Assembly: GCF_000631985.1 (NCBI RefSeq)
Contig: NZ_JFYN01000042.1
Coordinates: 62,001-126,000 of the forward strand
DNA: 64,000 nt
Direction of reading: 5' to 3'
Source: Pseudomonas sp. RIT288
GTDB lineage: Bacteria; Pseudomonadota; Gammaproteobacteria; Pseudomonadales; Pseudomonadaceae
In this document: positions 53,786 to 62,410 of the stretch, piece after piece
How positions within the stretch are numbered: the first letter of the stretch is position 1
How the letters are laid out: every line of letters begins with the position of its first letter
Program-made: the position numbers and the translations under genes
Notes under the pieces: generated by a model
Databases searched by the model: none
What the model was told of the DNA's origin: nothing
The model's input: the letters and a program-made list of their open reading frames with translations, nothing else

Positions 53786-54955
53786 ATGAATCCTGATACT
53801 CCTCTTCAACTCCTGGGCGGTCTCACGGCGCGCGAATTCATGCGCGATTACTGGCAGAAAAAGCCGCTGCTGATCCGTCAGGCCATCCCTGACTTCGAAA
53901 GCCCGATCGACGCCGACGAACTGGCCGGCCTGGCCCTGGAAGAAGAGGTCGAGTCGCGCCTGGTGATCGAGCACGGCGAGCGCCCGTGGGAGCTGCGTCG
54001 CGGCCCGTTCGCCGAAGACGAGTTCAGCAAGCTGCCGGAAAAAGAGTGGACCTTGCTCGTTCAGGCCGTTGATCAATTCGTCCCGGAAGTCAGCGAGCTG
54101 CTGGAAAACTTCCGCTTCCTGCCGAGCTGGCGTGTCGATGACGTGATGATCAGCTTCGCCGCCCCGGGTGGCAGCGTCGGTCCGCACTTCGACAACTACG
54201 ACGTGTTCCTGCTGCAAGGTCATGGCAAGCGCAACTGGAAGATCGGCCAGATGTGCGACACCGACAGCCCGCTGCTGCAGCACGCGGATCTGCGCATTCT
54301 CGCCGAATTCCACGAAACCGAAGAGTGGGTCCTGGAACCGGGCGACATGCTCTACCTGCCGCCGCGCCTGGCCCACTGCGGTGTCGCCGTGGACAACTGC
54401 ATGACCTACTCGGTCGGCTTCCGCGCCCCGAGCGCCTCGGAAGTGCTGACCCACTTCACCGACTTCCTCAGCCAGTTCCTGTCGGACGAAGAGCGCTACA
54501 CCGATGCCGACGCGCAGCCTGCGGTCGATCCGCACCAGATTCAGCACGATGCGCTGGATCGCCTGAAGAGCCTGCTCGCCGAGCACATGAGCGACGAGCG
54601 TCTGCTGCTGACCTGGTTCGGCCAGTACATGACCGAGCCGCGCTACCCGGAACTGGTGGTCGGCCCGGAAGACGTTGAAGAAGATGACTTCCTCAATGCC
54701 TTGCAGGACGGCGCGGTGCTGATCCGCAACCCGAGTGCGCGCCTGGCCTGGTCGGAAGTCGATGACGACCTGCTGCTGTTCGCCAGCGGCCAGAGCCGAT
54801 ACCTGCCGGGCAAGCTGCGCGAGCTGCTGAAGCTGATCTGCGCCGCCGATGCGCTGCACGTCGACAACCTCGGCGAGTGGCTCAACGATGAAGACGGTCG
54901 CGGCCTGCTGTGCGAGCTGGTCAAACAGGGCAGCCTGGGATTCGCCGATGAATAA
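53786..54955 (+). CDS. roxA: Ribosomal protein uL16 arginine hydroxylase (YcfD/RoxA)
   Basis: 389 residues from ATG 53786. A JmjC-type 2-oxoglutarate oxygenase: the iron facial triad is predicted as His134-x-Asp136 (GGSVGPHFDNYDVF) and His197 (PPRLAHCGVAV), the spacing seen in YcfD. The C-terminal half provides dimerisation and a winged-helix region. It hydroxylates an arginine of ribosomal protein uL16. The acetyltransferase gene starts inside its last codons. Confidence 0.92.
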   Translation: MNPDTPLQLLGGLTAREFMRDYWQKKPLLIRQAIPDFESPIDADELAGLALEEEVESRLVIEHGERPWELRRGPFAEDEFSKLPEKEWTLLVQAVDQFVPEVSELLENFRFLPSWRVDDVMISFAAPGGSVGPHFDNYDVFLLQGHGKRNWKIGQMCDTDSPLLQHADLRILAEFHETEEWVLEPGDMLYLPPRLAHCGVAVDNCMTYSVGFRAPSASEVLTHFTDFLSQFLSDEERYTDADAQPAVDPHQIQHDALDRLKSLLAEHMSDERLLLTWFGQYMTEPRYPELVVGPEDVEEDDFLNALQDGAVLIRNPSARLAWSEVDDDLLLFASGQSRYLPGKLRELLKLICAADALHVDNLGEWLNDEDGRGLLCELVKQGSLGFADE

Positions 54956-55373
54956 GATTCGCGTACGTGTCGCAGACTGGCAAAAGGACAACGCCGAGAT
55001 CCGGCGCATTCGTGAAACGGTGTTCATCGCCGAGCAATCGGTGCCACCCGAGCTTGAATGGGACGCCGATGATGCGACCGCCGTGCATTTTCTGGCGTTC
55101 GAAGGCGACTTCCCGATCGGCACCGCCCGCCTGCTGCCCGACGGGCACATTGGCCGGGTTTCGGTGTTGAAGGACTGGCGCGGGATGAAGGTGGGTGATG
55201 CGCTGATGCAAGCGGTCATCGCCGAAGCCGAAGCCCGCGGTCTGCAGCAGCAGATGCTCAGCGCCCAGGTACAGGCCACGGCGTTCTATGAGCGCCTGGG
55301 CTTCAGCCTGGTCAGCGAGGAATTCCTCGAAGCCGGGATTCCGCATGTCGATATGGTTCGGCATTCGGCTTGA
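54948..55373 (+). CDS. GNAT family N-acetyltransferase
   Basis: 141 residues from ATG 54948, overlapping the roxA end by 8 bases. Motifs: ETVFIAEQSVPPELEWDADDATAVHFLAF, then RVSVLKDWRGMKVGDALMQAVIAEAEARG (R-G-M-K-V-G acetyl-CoA loop) and TAFYERLGFSLVSEEFLEAGIPHVDM. The VFxxEQxxPxxLEWD start and GIPHVDM end recall ElaA-like proteins. Coupled to roxA; target unknown. Confidence 0.88.
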   Translation: MNKIRVRVADWQKDNAEIRRIRETVFIAEQSVPPELEWDADDATAVHFLAFEGDFPIGTARLLPDGHIGRVSVLKDWRGMKVGDALMQAVIAEAEARGLQQQMLSAQVQATAFYERLGFSLVSEEFLEAGIPHVDMVRHSA

Positions 55374-55421
55374 TCAGTAGAGATCCCAAGATCTCTACTG
55401 ATTCTGTGATTTCTGGAGATC

Positions 55422-55519
55422 CTGTGGTGAGGGGATTCATCCCCGATGGACTGCGAAGCAGGCCCAAGGTTTTTTGGGGCCGCTCCGCGCCCCATCGGGG
55501 ATGAATTCCCTCACCACAA
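55422..55519. repeat. REP pair, class B variant, inverted
   Basis: CTGTGGTGAGGGGATTCATC and its complement GATGAATTCCCTCACCACA, with inner GGGGCCGCTCCGCGCCCC. Preceded by a small palindrome, TCAGTAGAGATC / GATCTCTACTGA, at 55374-55402 right after the acetyltransferase stop, which could be a terminator-like hairpin. Confidence 0.88.
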
Positions 55520-55652
55520 AGCCCCTTGAGCCCCCTCAAAACGCCCCGCCATTTTCGGATGCCGGGGCGTTTTGCTGTCTACGATTCAACTTGCCCCACC
55601 CCGGGCCGACAAACTGGCAATATCAAGCCTTTCGAAAGCGGAGATAACGGAC

Positions 55653-56390
55653 ATGTCCCTACGCACCCTGCTCACCACCCTGCTGCTCGGCTGCAGCCTG
55701 TCGGTGATGGCAGCCACAGAAATCGTGCCTCTCAAGTACCGCACCAGCACCGACATGCTGCCGATGGCGCAAGACTTCATCGGCAAGGACGGTCAGGTCA
55801 GCGCCTATGGCAATCAACTGATCATCAAGGCCGAGCCGGACAAGATCCAGGAACTCAAGGCGCTGATTACCCAGCTCGACACTGTGCCCAAACGCCTGTT
55901 GATCACCGTCGACACCAACGAAAACAATCAGCAGAACACCGGCGACCAACAGACCCGGATCATCAATTACAGCACCGCCAGCCGTGACGGCGGCATCCAG
56001 CAGATTCAGGCCAGTGAAGGCGCGCCGGCGCTGATTCAGGTCGGCCAGAGCGTGCCGATCACCAGCAGCCAGAGCAACTCCTACGGCGATTACAGCAGCC
56101 AGACCCAATACCGTAACGTCACCCAGGGCTTCTACGTGACGGCGAGCGTCACCGGCGACATCGTTCACCTGGCAATCAGTACCAACCGTGACCGCATGAG
56201 CCAGGAACGTCCTGATGTAGTGAACGTACAAAGTACCGACACAACGGTCAGCGGACGCCTCGGCGAATGGATCACCCTTGCCGGCGTAAACCGTGAAACC
56301 CAGGCCGACAAACAGAGCCAGAGCCGCAGCTACTCGACTCAAGGCCGGGATGACATGACTTTACGGGTGAAAGTCGACGCGCTGGACTAA
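55653..56390 (+). CDS. Secretin-like periplasmic protein, short form
   Basis: 245 residues from ATG 55653. A signal peptide (LRTLLTTLLLGCSLSVMA/ATE) is followed by one secretin N-domain-like unit (IVPLKYRTSTDMLPMAQDFIGKDGQVSAYGNQLIIKAEPDKIQELKALITQLDTVPKRLLITVDT). The remainder keeps part of the secretin pattern (IQVGQSVPITSSQ, TQGFYVTASVTGDIVHLAIST) and is rich in Gln, Ser and Asn, but is far too short for a full outer-membrane pore. No type II or IV pilus genes are close. Ribosome site is GGAGATAACGGAC. Confidence 0.7.
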   Translation: MSLRTLLTTLLLGCSLSVMAATEIVPLKYRTSTDMLPMAQDFIGKDGQVSAYGNQLIIKAEPDKIQELKALITQLDTVPKRLLITVDTNENNQQNTGDQQTRIINYSTASRDGGIQQIQASEGAPALIQVGQSVPITSSQSNSYGDYSSQTQYRNVTQGFYVTASVTGDIVHLAISTNRDRMSQERPDVVNVQSTDTTVSGRLGEWITLAGVNRETQADKQSQSRSYSTQGRDDMTLRVKVDALD

Positions 56391-56864
56391 AGCACCGAAA
56401 ACTGACTGATTAGTCGTATTAGACGAAAGATGTAGTGCTTGAAAAAAAGCACTACAAAACGTTTGACGGGCCAAAAAAGCGAAGGCATGATGGCCTCGCT
56501 CCCGCTAATCAGAGGCCCTGGCAAGGGCCTTCGAAGCGACGTTCGCACCTACCCCGCGAACCGCTTCGTGTCTGTACCGCCCACAAGGTGTGTTTGACGA
56601 GGTTGCCGACTGGAACGAAGTTGTCCCGAGGGACGGAAGCGTAATTAGGTAACCCGGCTTCACGCTGCAGTTCGTATAAAGGCCCACGACGCCCGAATGC
56701 GCCCCGCAGTCCGCCACTACCTGCTCACTTCCCCTCGAGCCCATCGTTCATCCCGTCGCCTACCCCGCCGAACCCGACTTGACCACCTAAGCTTCTGGTC
56801 AGCGAGCGCAGGAATTTTCCACCGCAGAACAACTTTTCATAAAGACGCGACGAGGTTTATCTCC
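56391..56864. other. Upstream region of aceA, non-coding
   Basis: 474 bases with no convincing ORF. A perfect 10-bp hairpin, TGTAGTGCTT-GAAAAA-AAGCACTACA, lies at 56431-56456 and is not followed by a T-run on the plus strand. A TATAAA at 56675-56680 could be a -10 for aceA but lacks a -35 partner. A regulator of the glyoxylate shunt may bind here; nothing specific can be named. Confidence 0.45.
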
Positions 56865-58190
56865 ATGGCACTGACACGCGAACAGCAAATTGCAGCCCTT
56901 GAAAAAGACTGGGCTGAAAACCCGCGCTGGAAAGGCGTGACTCGCACTTACTCCGCTGCTGACGTCGTCCGTCTGCGTGGCTCGGTTCAACCTGAGCACA
57001 CCTTTGCGAAAATGGGCGCCGAGAAGCTGTGGAACCTGGTGACCCAGGGTGCCAAGCCGTCCTTCCGCCCAGAGAAAGATTTCGTCAACTGCATGGGCGC
57101 CCTGACCGGCGGCCAGGCTGTTCAGCAGGTCAAGGCCGGTATCCAGGCGATCTACCTGTCGGGCTGGCAGGTTGCTGCGGACAACAACTCCGCCGAATCG
57201 ATGTACCCGGACCAGTCGCTGTACCCGGTGGATTCGGTTCCAACCGTGGTCAAGCGCATCAACAACTCGTTCCGTCGTGCTGACCAGATACAGTGGAAAG
57301 CCGGCAAGAACCCGGGCGACGAAGGCTACATCGACTACTTCGCACCAATCGTGGCTGACGCTGAAGCCGGTTTCGGCGGCGTACTGAACGCCTACGAGCT
57401 GATGAAGAGCATGATCGAAGCAGGCGCCGCCGGCGTGCACTTCGAAGACCAACTGGCTTCCGTGAAGAAGTGCGGCCACATGGGCGGCAAGGTACTGGTT
57501 CCAACTCAGGAAGCCGTACAGAAGCTGACCGCTGCACGTCTGGCGGCTGACGTTGCCGGTACACCGACCATCATTCTGGCCCGTACCGACGCCAACGCCG
57601 CTGACCTGCTGACTTCGGACTGCGACCCGTACGACCAGCCGTTCGTGACTGGCGAACGTACTCAGGAAGGCTTCTACAAGGTACGTGCCGGCCTGGATCA
57701 AGCGATTGCCCGTGGCCTGGCCTACGCTCCGTACGCCGACCTGATCTGGTGTGAAACCGCCAAACCGGATCTGGAAGAAGCCCGTCGCTTCGCTGAAGCG
57801 ATCAAGAAGGAATACCCGGACCAACTGCTGTCGTACAACTGCTCGCCTTCCTTCAACTGGAAGAAAAACCTGGACGACGCGACCATCGCCAAATTCCAGC
57901 GCGAACTGTCCGCCATGGGCTACAAGCACCAGTTCATCACCCTGGCCGGCATTCACAACATGTGGCACAGCATGTTCAACCTGGCGCACGACTACGCCCG
58001 CAACGACATGACTGCCTACGTGAAGCTGCAGGAGCAGGAGTTCGCTGACGCCGCCAAGGGTTACACGTTCGTGGCTCACCAGCAGGAAGTGGGCACCGGC
58101 TACTTCGACGACATGACCACCGTGATTCAGGGTGGCTCGTCCTCGGTGACCGCGCTGACCGGTTCGACCGAAGAAGAACAGTTCCACTGA
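56865..58190 (+). CDS. aceA: Isocitrate lyase
   Basis: 441 residues from ATG 56865 (ALTREQQIAALEKDWAENPRWKGVTR). The catalytic KKCGH is present in VKKCGHMGGKVLVPTQEAVQKL, with GGKVLVP after it and SYNCSPSFNWKKNLDDATIAKFQRELSAMGYKHQFITLAGIH near the C-terminus. It splits isocitrate into glyoxylate and succinate, bypassing the CO2-losing TCA steps for growth on acetate or fatty acids. It competes for isocitrate with icd and idh, both encoded about 10 kb away. Confidence 0.96.
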   Translation: MALTREQQIAALEKDWAENPRWKGVTRTYSAADVVRLRGSVQPEHTFAKMGAEKLWNLVTQGAKPSFRPEKDFVNCMGALTGGQAVQQVKAGIQAIYLSGWQVAADNNSAESMYPDQSLYPVDSVPTVVKRINNSFRRADQIQWKAGKNPGDEGYIDYFAPIVADAEAGFGGVLNAYELMKSMIEAGAAGVHFEDQLASVKKCGHMGGKVLVPTQEAVQKLTAARLAADVAGTPTIILARTDANAADLLTSDCDPYDQPFVTGERTQEGFYKVRAGLDQAIARGLAYAPYADLIWCETAKPDLEEARRFAEAIKKEYPDQLLSYNCSPSFNWKKNLDDATIAKFQRELSAMGYKHQFITLAGIHNMWHSMFNLAHDYARNDMTAYVKLQEQEFADAAKGYTFVAHQQEVGTGYFDDMTTVIQGGSSSVTALTGSTEEEQFH

Positions 58191-58257
58191 TCTGCTTCAC
58201 CTGAGCAAACGGCCTTTGCGGATCGTATAGAAAGCTAACCGCAAAGCCGCAAGACTG

Positions 58258-58288
58258 ACGCCCCGACTGGTTCGGGGCGTTTTTTTTG
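58258..58288 (+). terminator. Rho-independent terminator of aceA
   Basis: ACGCCCCGA, loop CTGGT, TCGGGGCGTTTTTTTT, about 67 bases after the aceA stop. Confidence 0.9.
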
Positions 58289-58310
58289 CCCGCAGATTCC
58301 CCCATCCACC

Positions 58311-58400
58311 CTGTAGGAGCTGCCGAAGGCTGCGATCTTTTGATCTTGTTTTTAGATAAGCAAAATCAAAAGATCGCAGCCTTCGGCAGCTCCTACAGGG
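58311..58400. repeat. REP pair, class A, inverted
   Basis: CTGTAGGAGCTGCCGAAGGC and its complement GCCTTCGGCAGCTCCTACAG, with centre TTGTTTTTAGATAAGCAAAA. The seventh class A locus of the window. Confidence 0.9.
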
Positions 58401-58440
58401 GGCGTGTGTTGGGCTGAAGAACTCCCAGCGCCACGAAACC

Positions 58441-58532
58441 TTGTGGGAGCGAGCCCGCTCGCGAAGGCGCTTTGTCAGCTTGCGCATACGGTGACTGACT
58501 CACCGCATTCGCGAGCAGGCTCGCTCCCACAG
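58441..58532. repeat. REP pair, class C variant (TGTGGGAGCGAGCCCGCTCGCGAA), inverted
   Basis: TTGTGGGAGCGAGCCCGCTC and its complement GAGCAGGCTCGCTCCCACAG. It follows a class A pair by 41 bases, so two different families are stacked between aceA and nuo. Confidence 0.88.
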
Positions 58533-58540
58533 GTTTCGTC

Positions 58541-58957
58541 TTCAGCCCGCGGGACAAAACATTGATCCAGACCAGTACCCGCATCACAAAAAACCGGTAA
58601 AACGTGCGCCACCGCTACTTGCAGTAACAGGCATATAAGACAACTTTCTGTGTACTGCACCGCTAAACAGTTACAAAACCACTCCAAACGATATCAATTA
58701 TCATTTAGCAGCAACTATGTTCGTTACATTTCCTACAAAACATAATTCGCGCAAACCCGGCTAATGCCCGCTACGCACGGGCTACAGAGCATCGGAGGTA
58801 CGCTATGTCCTTATTCCAATAAATAATTTCGCTATAGGAATTTTACTTGCCGGGTGTTTAGCCATAAAATCAGCGCGATTGATTGCTGCGACATATCGTC
58901 ACTGCCTATTTCTTTATCAAGCTCAGAGACCTTTGCTCTCTGTTAAGGATTACCAGC
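58541..58957. other. nuo promoter and leader region
   Basis: 417 bases without a gene-sized ORF. It is markedly AT-rich around 58680-58740, as promoter regions often are. A tiny ORF of five codons with an ideal ribosome site lies at 58805-58822, and a sigma-70-like promoter at 58842-58870. No Anr/FNR box of the TTGAT-N4-ATCAA type was found. Confidence 0.5.
58842..58870 (+). promoter_or_regulatory. Candidate sigma-70 promoter for the nuo operon
   Basis: TTTACT and TAAAAT with 17-base spacing; the predicted transcription start is near 58877, giving a leader of about 80 bases before nuoA. Both boxes match consensus at four or five positions. Unverified. Confidence 0.45.
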
Positions 58958-59371
58958 ATGCCCGAAGCGACAGGACTCATGGCCCACAACTGGGGCTTTG
59001 CCATTTTCCTTCTGGGTGTCGTCGGCCTGTGTGCCTTCATGCTTGGCGTCTCCAGCCTCCTCGGGTCAAAAGCCTGGGGCCGCAGCAAAAACGAACCGTT
59101 CGAGTCCGGCATGCTACCTACCGGTGGCGCCCGCTTGCGGCTCTCAGCCAAATTCTATCTGGTCGCGATGCTGTTCGTGATCTTCGATATCGAAGCCCTC
59201 TTTCTCTTTGCATGGTCTGTGTCCGTCCGCGAAAGCGGCTGGACCGGATTCGTCGAAGCTCTCGTTTTCATAGCAATTCTGTTGGCAGGTCTTGTCTACC
59301 TGTTCCGAGTGGGCGCCCTTGACTGGGCTCCGGAAGCTCGTCGCAAGCGGCAGGCGAAGCTGAAACAATGA
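58958..59371 (+). CDS. nuoA: NADH-quinone oxidoreductase subunit A
   Basis: 137 residues, three membrane helices: FAIFLLGVVGLCAFMLGVSSLLG, FYLVAMLFVIFDIEALFLFAWSV and the last VEALVFIAILLAGLVYLFRVGAL. The loop NEPFESGMLPTGGARLRLSAKFY is the conserved quinone-site region. It is a core membrane subunit of complex I. Start ATG 58958 has AAGGAT 10 bases upstream. First gene of the nuo operon. Confidence 0.95.
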   Translation: MPEATGLMAHNWGFAIFLLGVVGLCAFMLGVSSLLGSKAWGRSKNEPFESGMLPTGGARLRLSAKFYLVAMLFVIFDIEALFLFAWSVSVRESGWTGFVEALVFIAILLAGLVYLFRVGALDWAPEARRKRQAKLKQ

Positions 59372-59381
59372 GGCTTTGGCA

Positions 59382-60056
59382 ATGCAATACAATCTCACCA
59401 GAATCGACCCCGATGCTCCTAACGAGCAGTATCCGATCGGCGAACGGGAAACCGTTTCCGATCCGTTAGAGGATCAAGTCCACAAAAACATTTTCATGGG
59501 CAAGCTCGAAGACGTGCTGAGTGGCGCGGTCAACTGGGGGCGTAAAAACTCCCTGTGGCCGTACAACTTCGGCCTTTCGTGCTGCTATGTGGAAATGACC
59601 ACCGCCTTCACGGCGCCCCACGACATCGCGCGCTTTGGCGCCGAAGTTATCCGGGCATCACCGCGTCAGGCCGACTTCATGGTTATCGCCGGTACCTGCT
59701 TCATCAAGATGGCGCCGATCATTCAGCGTCTCTACGAGCAGATGCTCGAGCCCAAGTGGGTTATCTCCATGGGTTCGTGCGCCAACTCCGGCGGCATGTA
59801 CGACATCTACTCCGTGGTTCAAGGGGTGGACAAGTTCCTGCCCGTGGACGTCTACGTACCTGGCTGCCCGCCTCGTCCAGAAGCATTCCTCCAAGGCTTG
59901 ATGCTGTTGCAGGAATCGATTGGACAGGAGCGTCGTCCGCTTTCCTGGGTCGTTGGTGATCAAGGCGTTTATCGCGCCGACATGCCTTCGCAAAAGGAAC
60001 AGCGCCGCGAACAGCGAATCGCAGTCACCAACCTGCGCAGCCCTGACGAAGTCTGA
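59382..60056 (+). CDS. nuoB: NADH-quinone oxidoreductase subunit B
   Basis: 224 residues from ATG 59382 with GAGG upstream; a TTG two codons earlier is not needed. Ligands of the N2 iron-sulfur cluster are in GLSCCYVEM, IAGTCFIKMAP and YVPGCPPRPEAFLQGL. It lies where electrons pass to quinone, next to NuoCD. It follows nuoA after 10 bases. Confidence 0.96.
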   Translation: MQYNLTRIDPDAPNEQYPIGERETVSDPLEDQVHKNIFMGKLEDVLSGAVNWGRKNSLWPYNFGLSCCYVEMTTAFTAPHDIARFGAEVIRASPRQADFMVIAGTCFIKMAPIIQRLYEQMLEPKWVISMGSCANSGGMYDIYSVVQGVDKFLPVDVYVPGCPPRPEAFLQGLMLLQESIGQERRPLSWVVGDQGVYRADMPSQKEQRREQRIAVTNLRSPDEV

Positions 60057-60125
60057 TCCAGTCTGTTTCAAAGAAACGAGAAGCTGGCTTCATTCTTTAC
60101 GTTGACCGAAAGCGAAAAAATAACC

Positions 60126-61910
60126 ATGACTACAGGCAGCGCTCTGTACATCCCGCCTTATAAGGCAGACGACCAGGATGTGGTCGTCGAATTGAACAAC
60201 CGTTTTGGCGCCGAAGCGTTCACCGCTCAGTCGACCCGCACCGGCATGCCGGTGTTGTGGGTGGCGCGCGCCAGACTTGTCGAAGTCCTGACCTTCCTGC
60301 GTAACCTGCCCAAGCCGTACGTCATGCTCTATGACCTGCACGGCGTGGACGAGCGTCTGCGCACCAAGCGTCAAGGGCTGCCATCGGGCGCCGACTTCAC
60401 CGTGTTCTATCACCTCATGTCGCTTGAGCGTAATAGTGACGTGATGATCAAAGTCGCCTTGTCCGAAAGCGACCTGAGCTTGCCGACCGTCACCAGCATC
60501 TGGCCAAACGCCAACTGGTACGAGCGTGAAGTCTGGGACATGTACGGCATCGACTTCAAAGGCCACCCGCACCTGTCGCGCATCATGATGCCGCCGACCT
60601 GGGAAGGTCACCCGCTGCGCAAGGACTTCCCGGCGCGCGCCACCGAATTCGATCCGTTCAGCCTCAACCTCGCCAAGCAACAGCTTGAGGAAGAAGCCGC
60701 GCGCTTCCGTCCCGAAGACTGGGGCATGAAGCGTTCCGGGGCCAACGAGGACTACATGTTCCTCAACCTGGGCCCGAACCACCCTTCGGCGCACGGTGCG
60801 TTCCGCATCATTCTGCAACTCGATGGCGAAGAAATCGTCGACTGCGTACCGGACATCGGTTACCACCACCGTGGCGCCGAGAAGATGGCCGAGCGTCAGT
60901 CCTGGCACAGTTTCATCCCGTACACCGACCGTATCGACTACCTCGGCGGCGTGATGAACAACCTGCCGTACGTGCTCTCGGTCGAGAAGCTGGCCGGCAT
61001 CAAGGTCCCGGAGAAGGTCGACGTCATCCGCATCATGATGGCCGAGTTCTTCCGGATCACCAGCCACCTGCTGTTCCTGGGTACCTACATCCAGGACGTC
61101 GGCGCCATGACCCCGGTGTTCTTCACCTTCACCGACCGCCAGAAGGCGTACACGGTGATCGAAGCCATTACCGGTTTCCGTCTGCACCCGGCCTGGTACC
61201 GCATCGGTGGTGTTGCCCACGACCTGCCGCGCGGCTGGGACAAACTGGTGAAAGACTTCGTGGAGTGGCTGCCAAAACGCCTCGACGAATACACCAAGGC
61301 TGCCCTGCAGAACAGCATCCTCAAGGGTCGGACCATCGGCGTCGCCCAGTACAACACCAAAGAGGCCCTGGAATGGGGCGTCACCGGTGCCGGCCTGCGT
61401 TCGACCGGTTGCGACTTCGACCTGCGTAAGGCGCGTCCATACTCCGGCTACGAGAACTTCGAATTCGAAGTACCGCTGGCCGCCAATGGCGATGCCTACG
61501 ATCGCTGCATGGTCCGCGTCGAAGAGATGCGCCAGAGCATCAAGATCATCGACCAGTGCATGCGCAACATGCCGGAAGGCCCGTACAAGGCGGATCACCC
61601 GCTGACCACGCCGCCGCCGAAAGAGCGCACGCTGCAGCACATCGAAACCCTGATCACGCACTTCCTGCAGGTTTCGTGGGGCCCGGTCATGCCGGCCAAC
61701 GAATCCTTCCAGATGATCGAAGCGACCAAGGGCATCAACAGTTATTACCTGACGAGCGACGGCGGCACCATGAGCTACCGTACCCGGATCCGTACTCCGA
61801 GCTTCCCGCATCTGCAACAGATCCCTTCGGTGATCAAAGGCAGCATGGTCGCGGACTTGATTGCGTACCTGGGTAGTATCGACTTCGTTATGGCCGACGT
61901 GGACCGCTAA
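60126..61910 (+). CDS. nuoC: NADH-quinone oxidoreductase fused subunits C/D
   Basis: 594 residues from ATG 60126, the size of fused NuoCD in gamma-proteobacteria. The first 200 residues are NuoC (ANWYEREVWDMYGIDFKGHPHLSRIMMPPTWEGHPLRKDFP), the rest NuoD (NEDYMFLNLGPNHPSAHGAFRIILQLDGEEIVDCVPDIGYHHRGAEKMAE). NuoD residues form the quinone pocket with NuoB. A TTG at 60102 opens the frame earlier but lacks support. The nuoB-nuoCD gap is 69 bases. Confidence 0.96.
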   Translation: MTTGSALYIPPYKADDQDVVVELNNRFGAEAFTAQSTRTGMPVLWVARARLVEVLTFLRNLPKPYVMLYDLHGVDERLRTKRQGLPSGADFTVFYHLMSLERNSDVMIKVALSESDLSLPTVTSIWPNANWYEREVWDMYGIDFKGHPHLSRIMMPPTWEGHPLRKDFPARATEFDPFSLNLAKQQLEEEAARFRPEDWGMKRSGANEDYMFLNLGPNHPSAHGAFRIILQLDGEEIVDCVPDIGYHHRGAEKMAERQSWHSFIPYTDRIDYLGGVMNNLPYVLSVEKLAGIKVPEKVDVIRIMMAEFFRITSHLLFLGTYIQDVGAMTPVFFTFTDRQKAYTVIEAITGFRLHPAWYRIGGVAHDLPRGWDKLVKDFVEWLPKRLDEYTKAALQNSILKGRTIGVAQYNTKEALEWGVTGAGLRSTGCDFDLRKARPYSGYENFEFEVPLAANGDAYDRCMVRVEEMRQSIKIIDQCMRNMPEGPYKADHPLTTPPPKERTLQHIETLITHFLQVSWGPVMPANESFQMIEATKGINSYYLTSDGGTMSYRTRIRTPSFPHLQQIPSVIKGSMVADLIAYLGSIDFVMADVDR

Positions 61911-61912
61911 GC

Positions 61913-62410
61913 ATGAACAGCACGCTTATCCAGACAGACCGTTTCACCTTGAGTGAAACCGAGCGCTCGGCCATCGAGCACGAGTTGCATCACTACGAAG
62001 ACCCGCGCGCGGCGTCGATCGAAGCCCTGAAGATCGTTCAGAAAGAACGTGGCTGGGTGCCGGATGGCGCCCTGTACGCGATCGGCGAGATTCTCGGCAT
62101 CCCGGCCAGCGACGTTGAAGGCGTGGCGACGTTCTACAGCCAGATCTTCCGTCAGCCGGTCGGCCGCCACATCATTCGCGTCTGCGACAGCATGGTCTGC
62201 TACATCGGCGGCCATGAGTCGGTGGTCAGCGAAATCCAGAACAATCTGGGCATTGGCCTGGGTCAGACCACCGCCGACGGTCGTTTCACTCTGCTGCCTG
62301 TCTGCTGCCTCGGCAACTGCGACAAGGCACCGGCGCTGATGATCGACGACGACACCTTTGGCGACGTGCAGCCTGCCGGCGTGGCCAAACTGCTCGAGGG
62401 CTACGTATGA
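61913..62410 (+). CDS. nuoE: NADH-quinone oxidoreductase subunit E
   Basis: 165 residues, starting two bases after nuoCD. It binds the N1a [2Fe-2S] cluster with cysteines in RVCDSMVCYIGG and LLPVCCLGNCDKAPAL. The N-terminal helical part has ASIEALKIVQKERGWVPDGALYAIGEILGIP. It forms the NADH-dehydrogenase module with NuoF and NuoG. Overlaps nuoF by four bases. Confidence 0.96.
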   Translation: MNSTLIQTDRFTLSETERSAIEHELHHYEDPRAASIEALKIVQKERGWVPDGALYAIGEILGIPASDVEGVATFYSQIFRQPVGRHIIRVCDSMVCYIGGHESVVSEIQNNLGIGLGQTTADGRFTLLPVCCLGNCDKAPALMIDDDTFGDVQPAGVAKLLEGYV

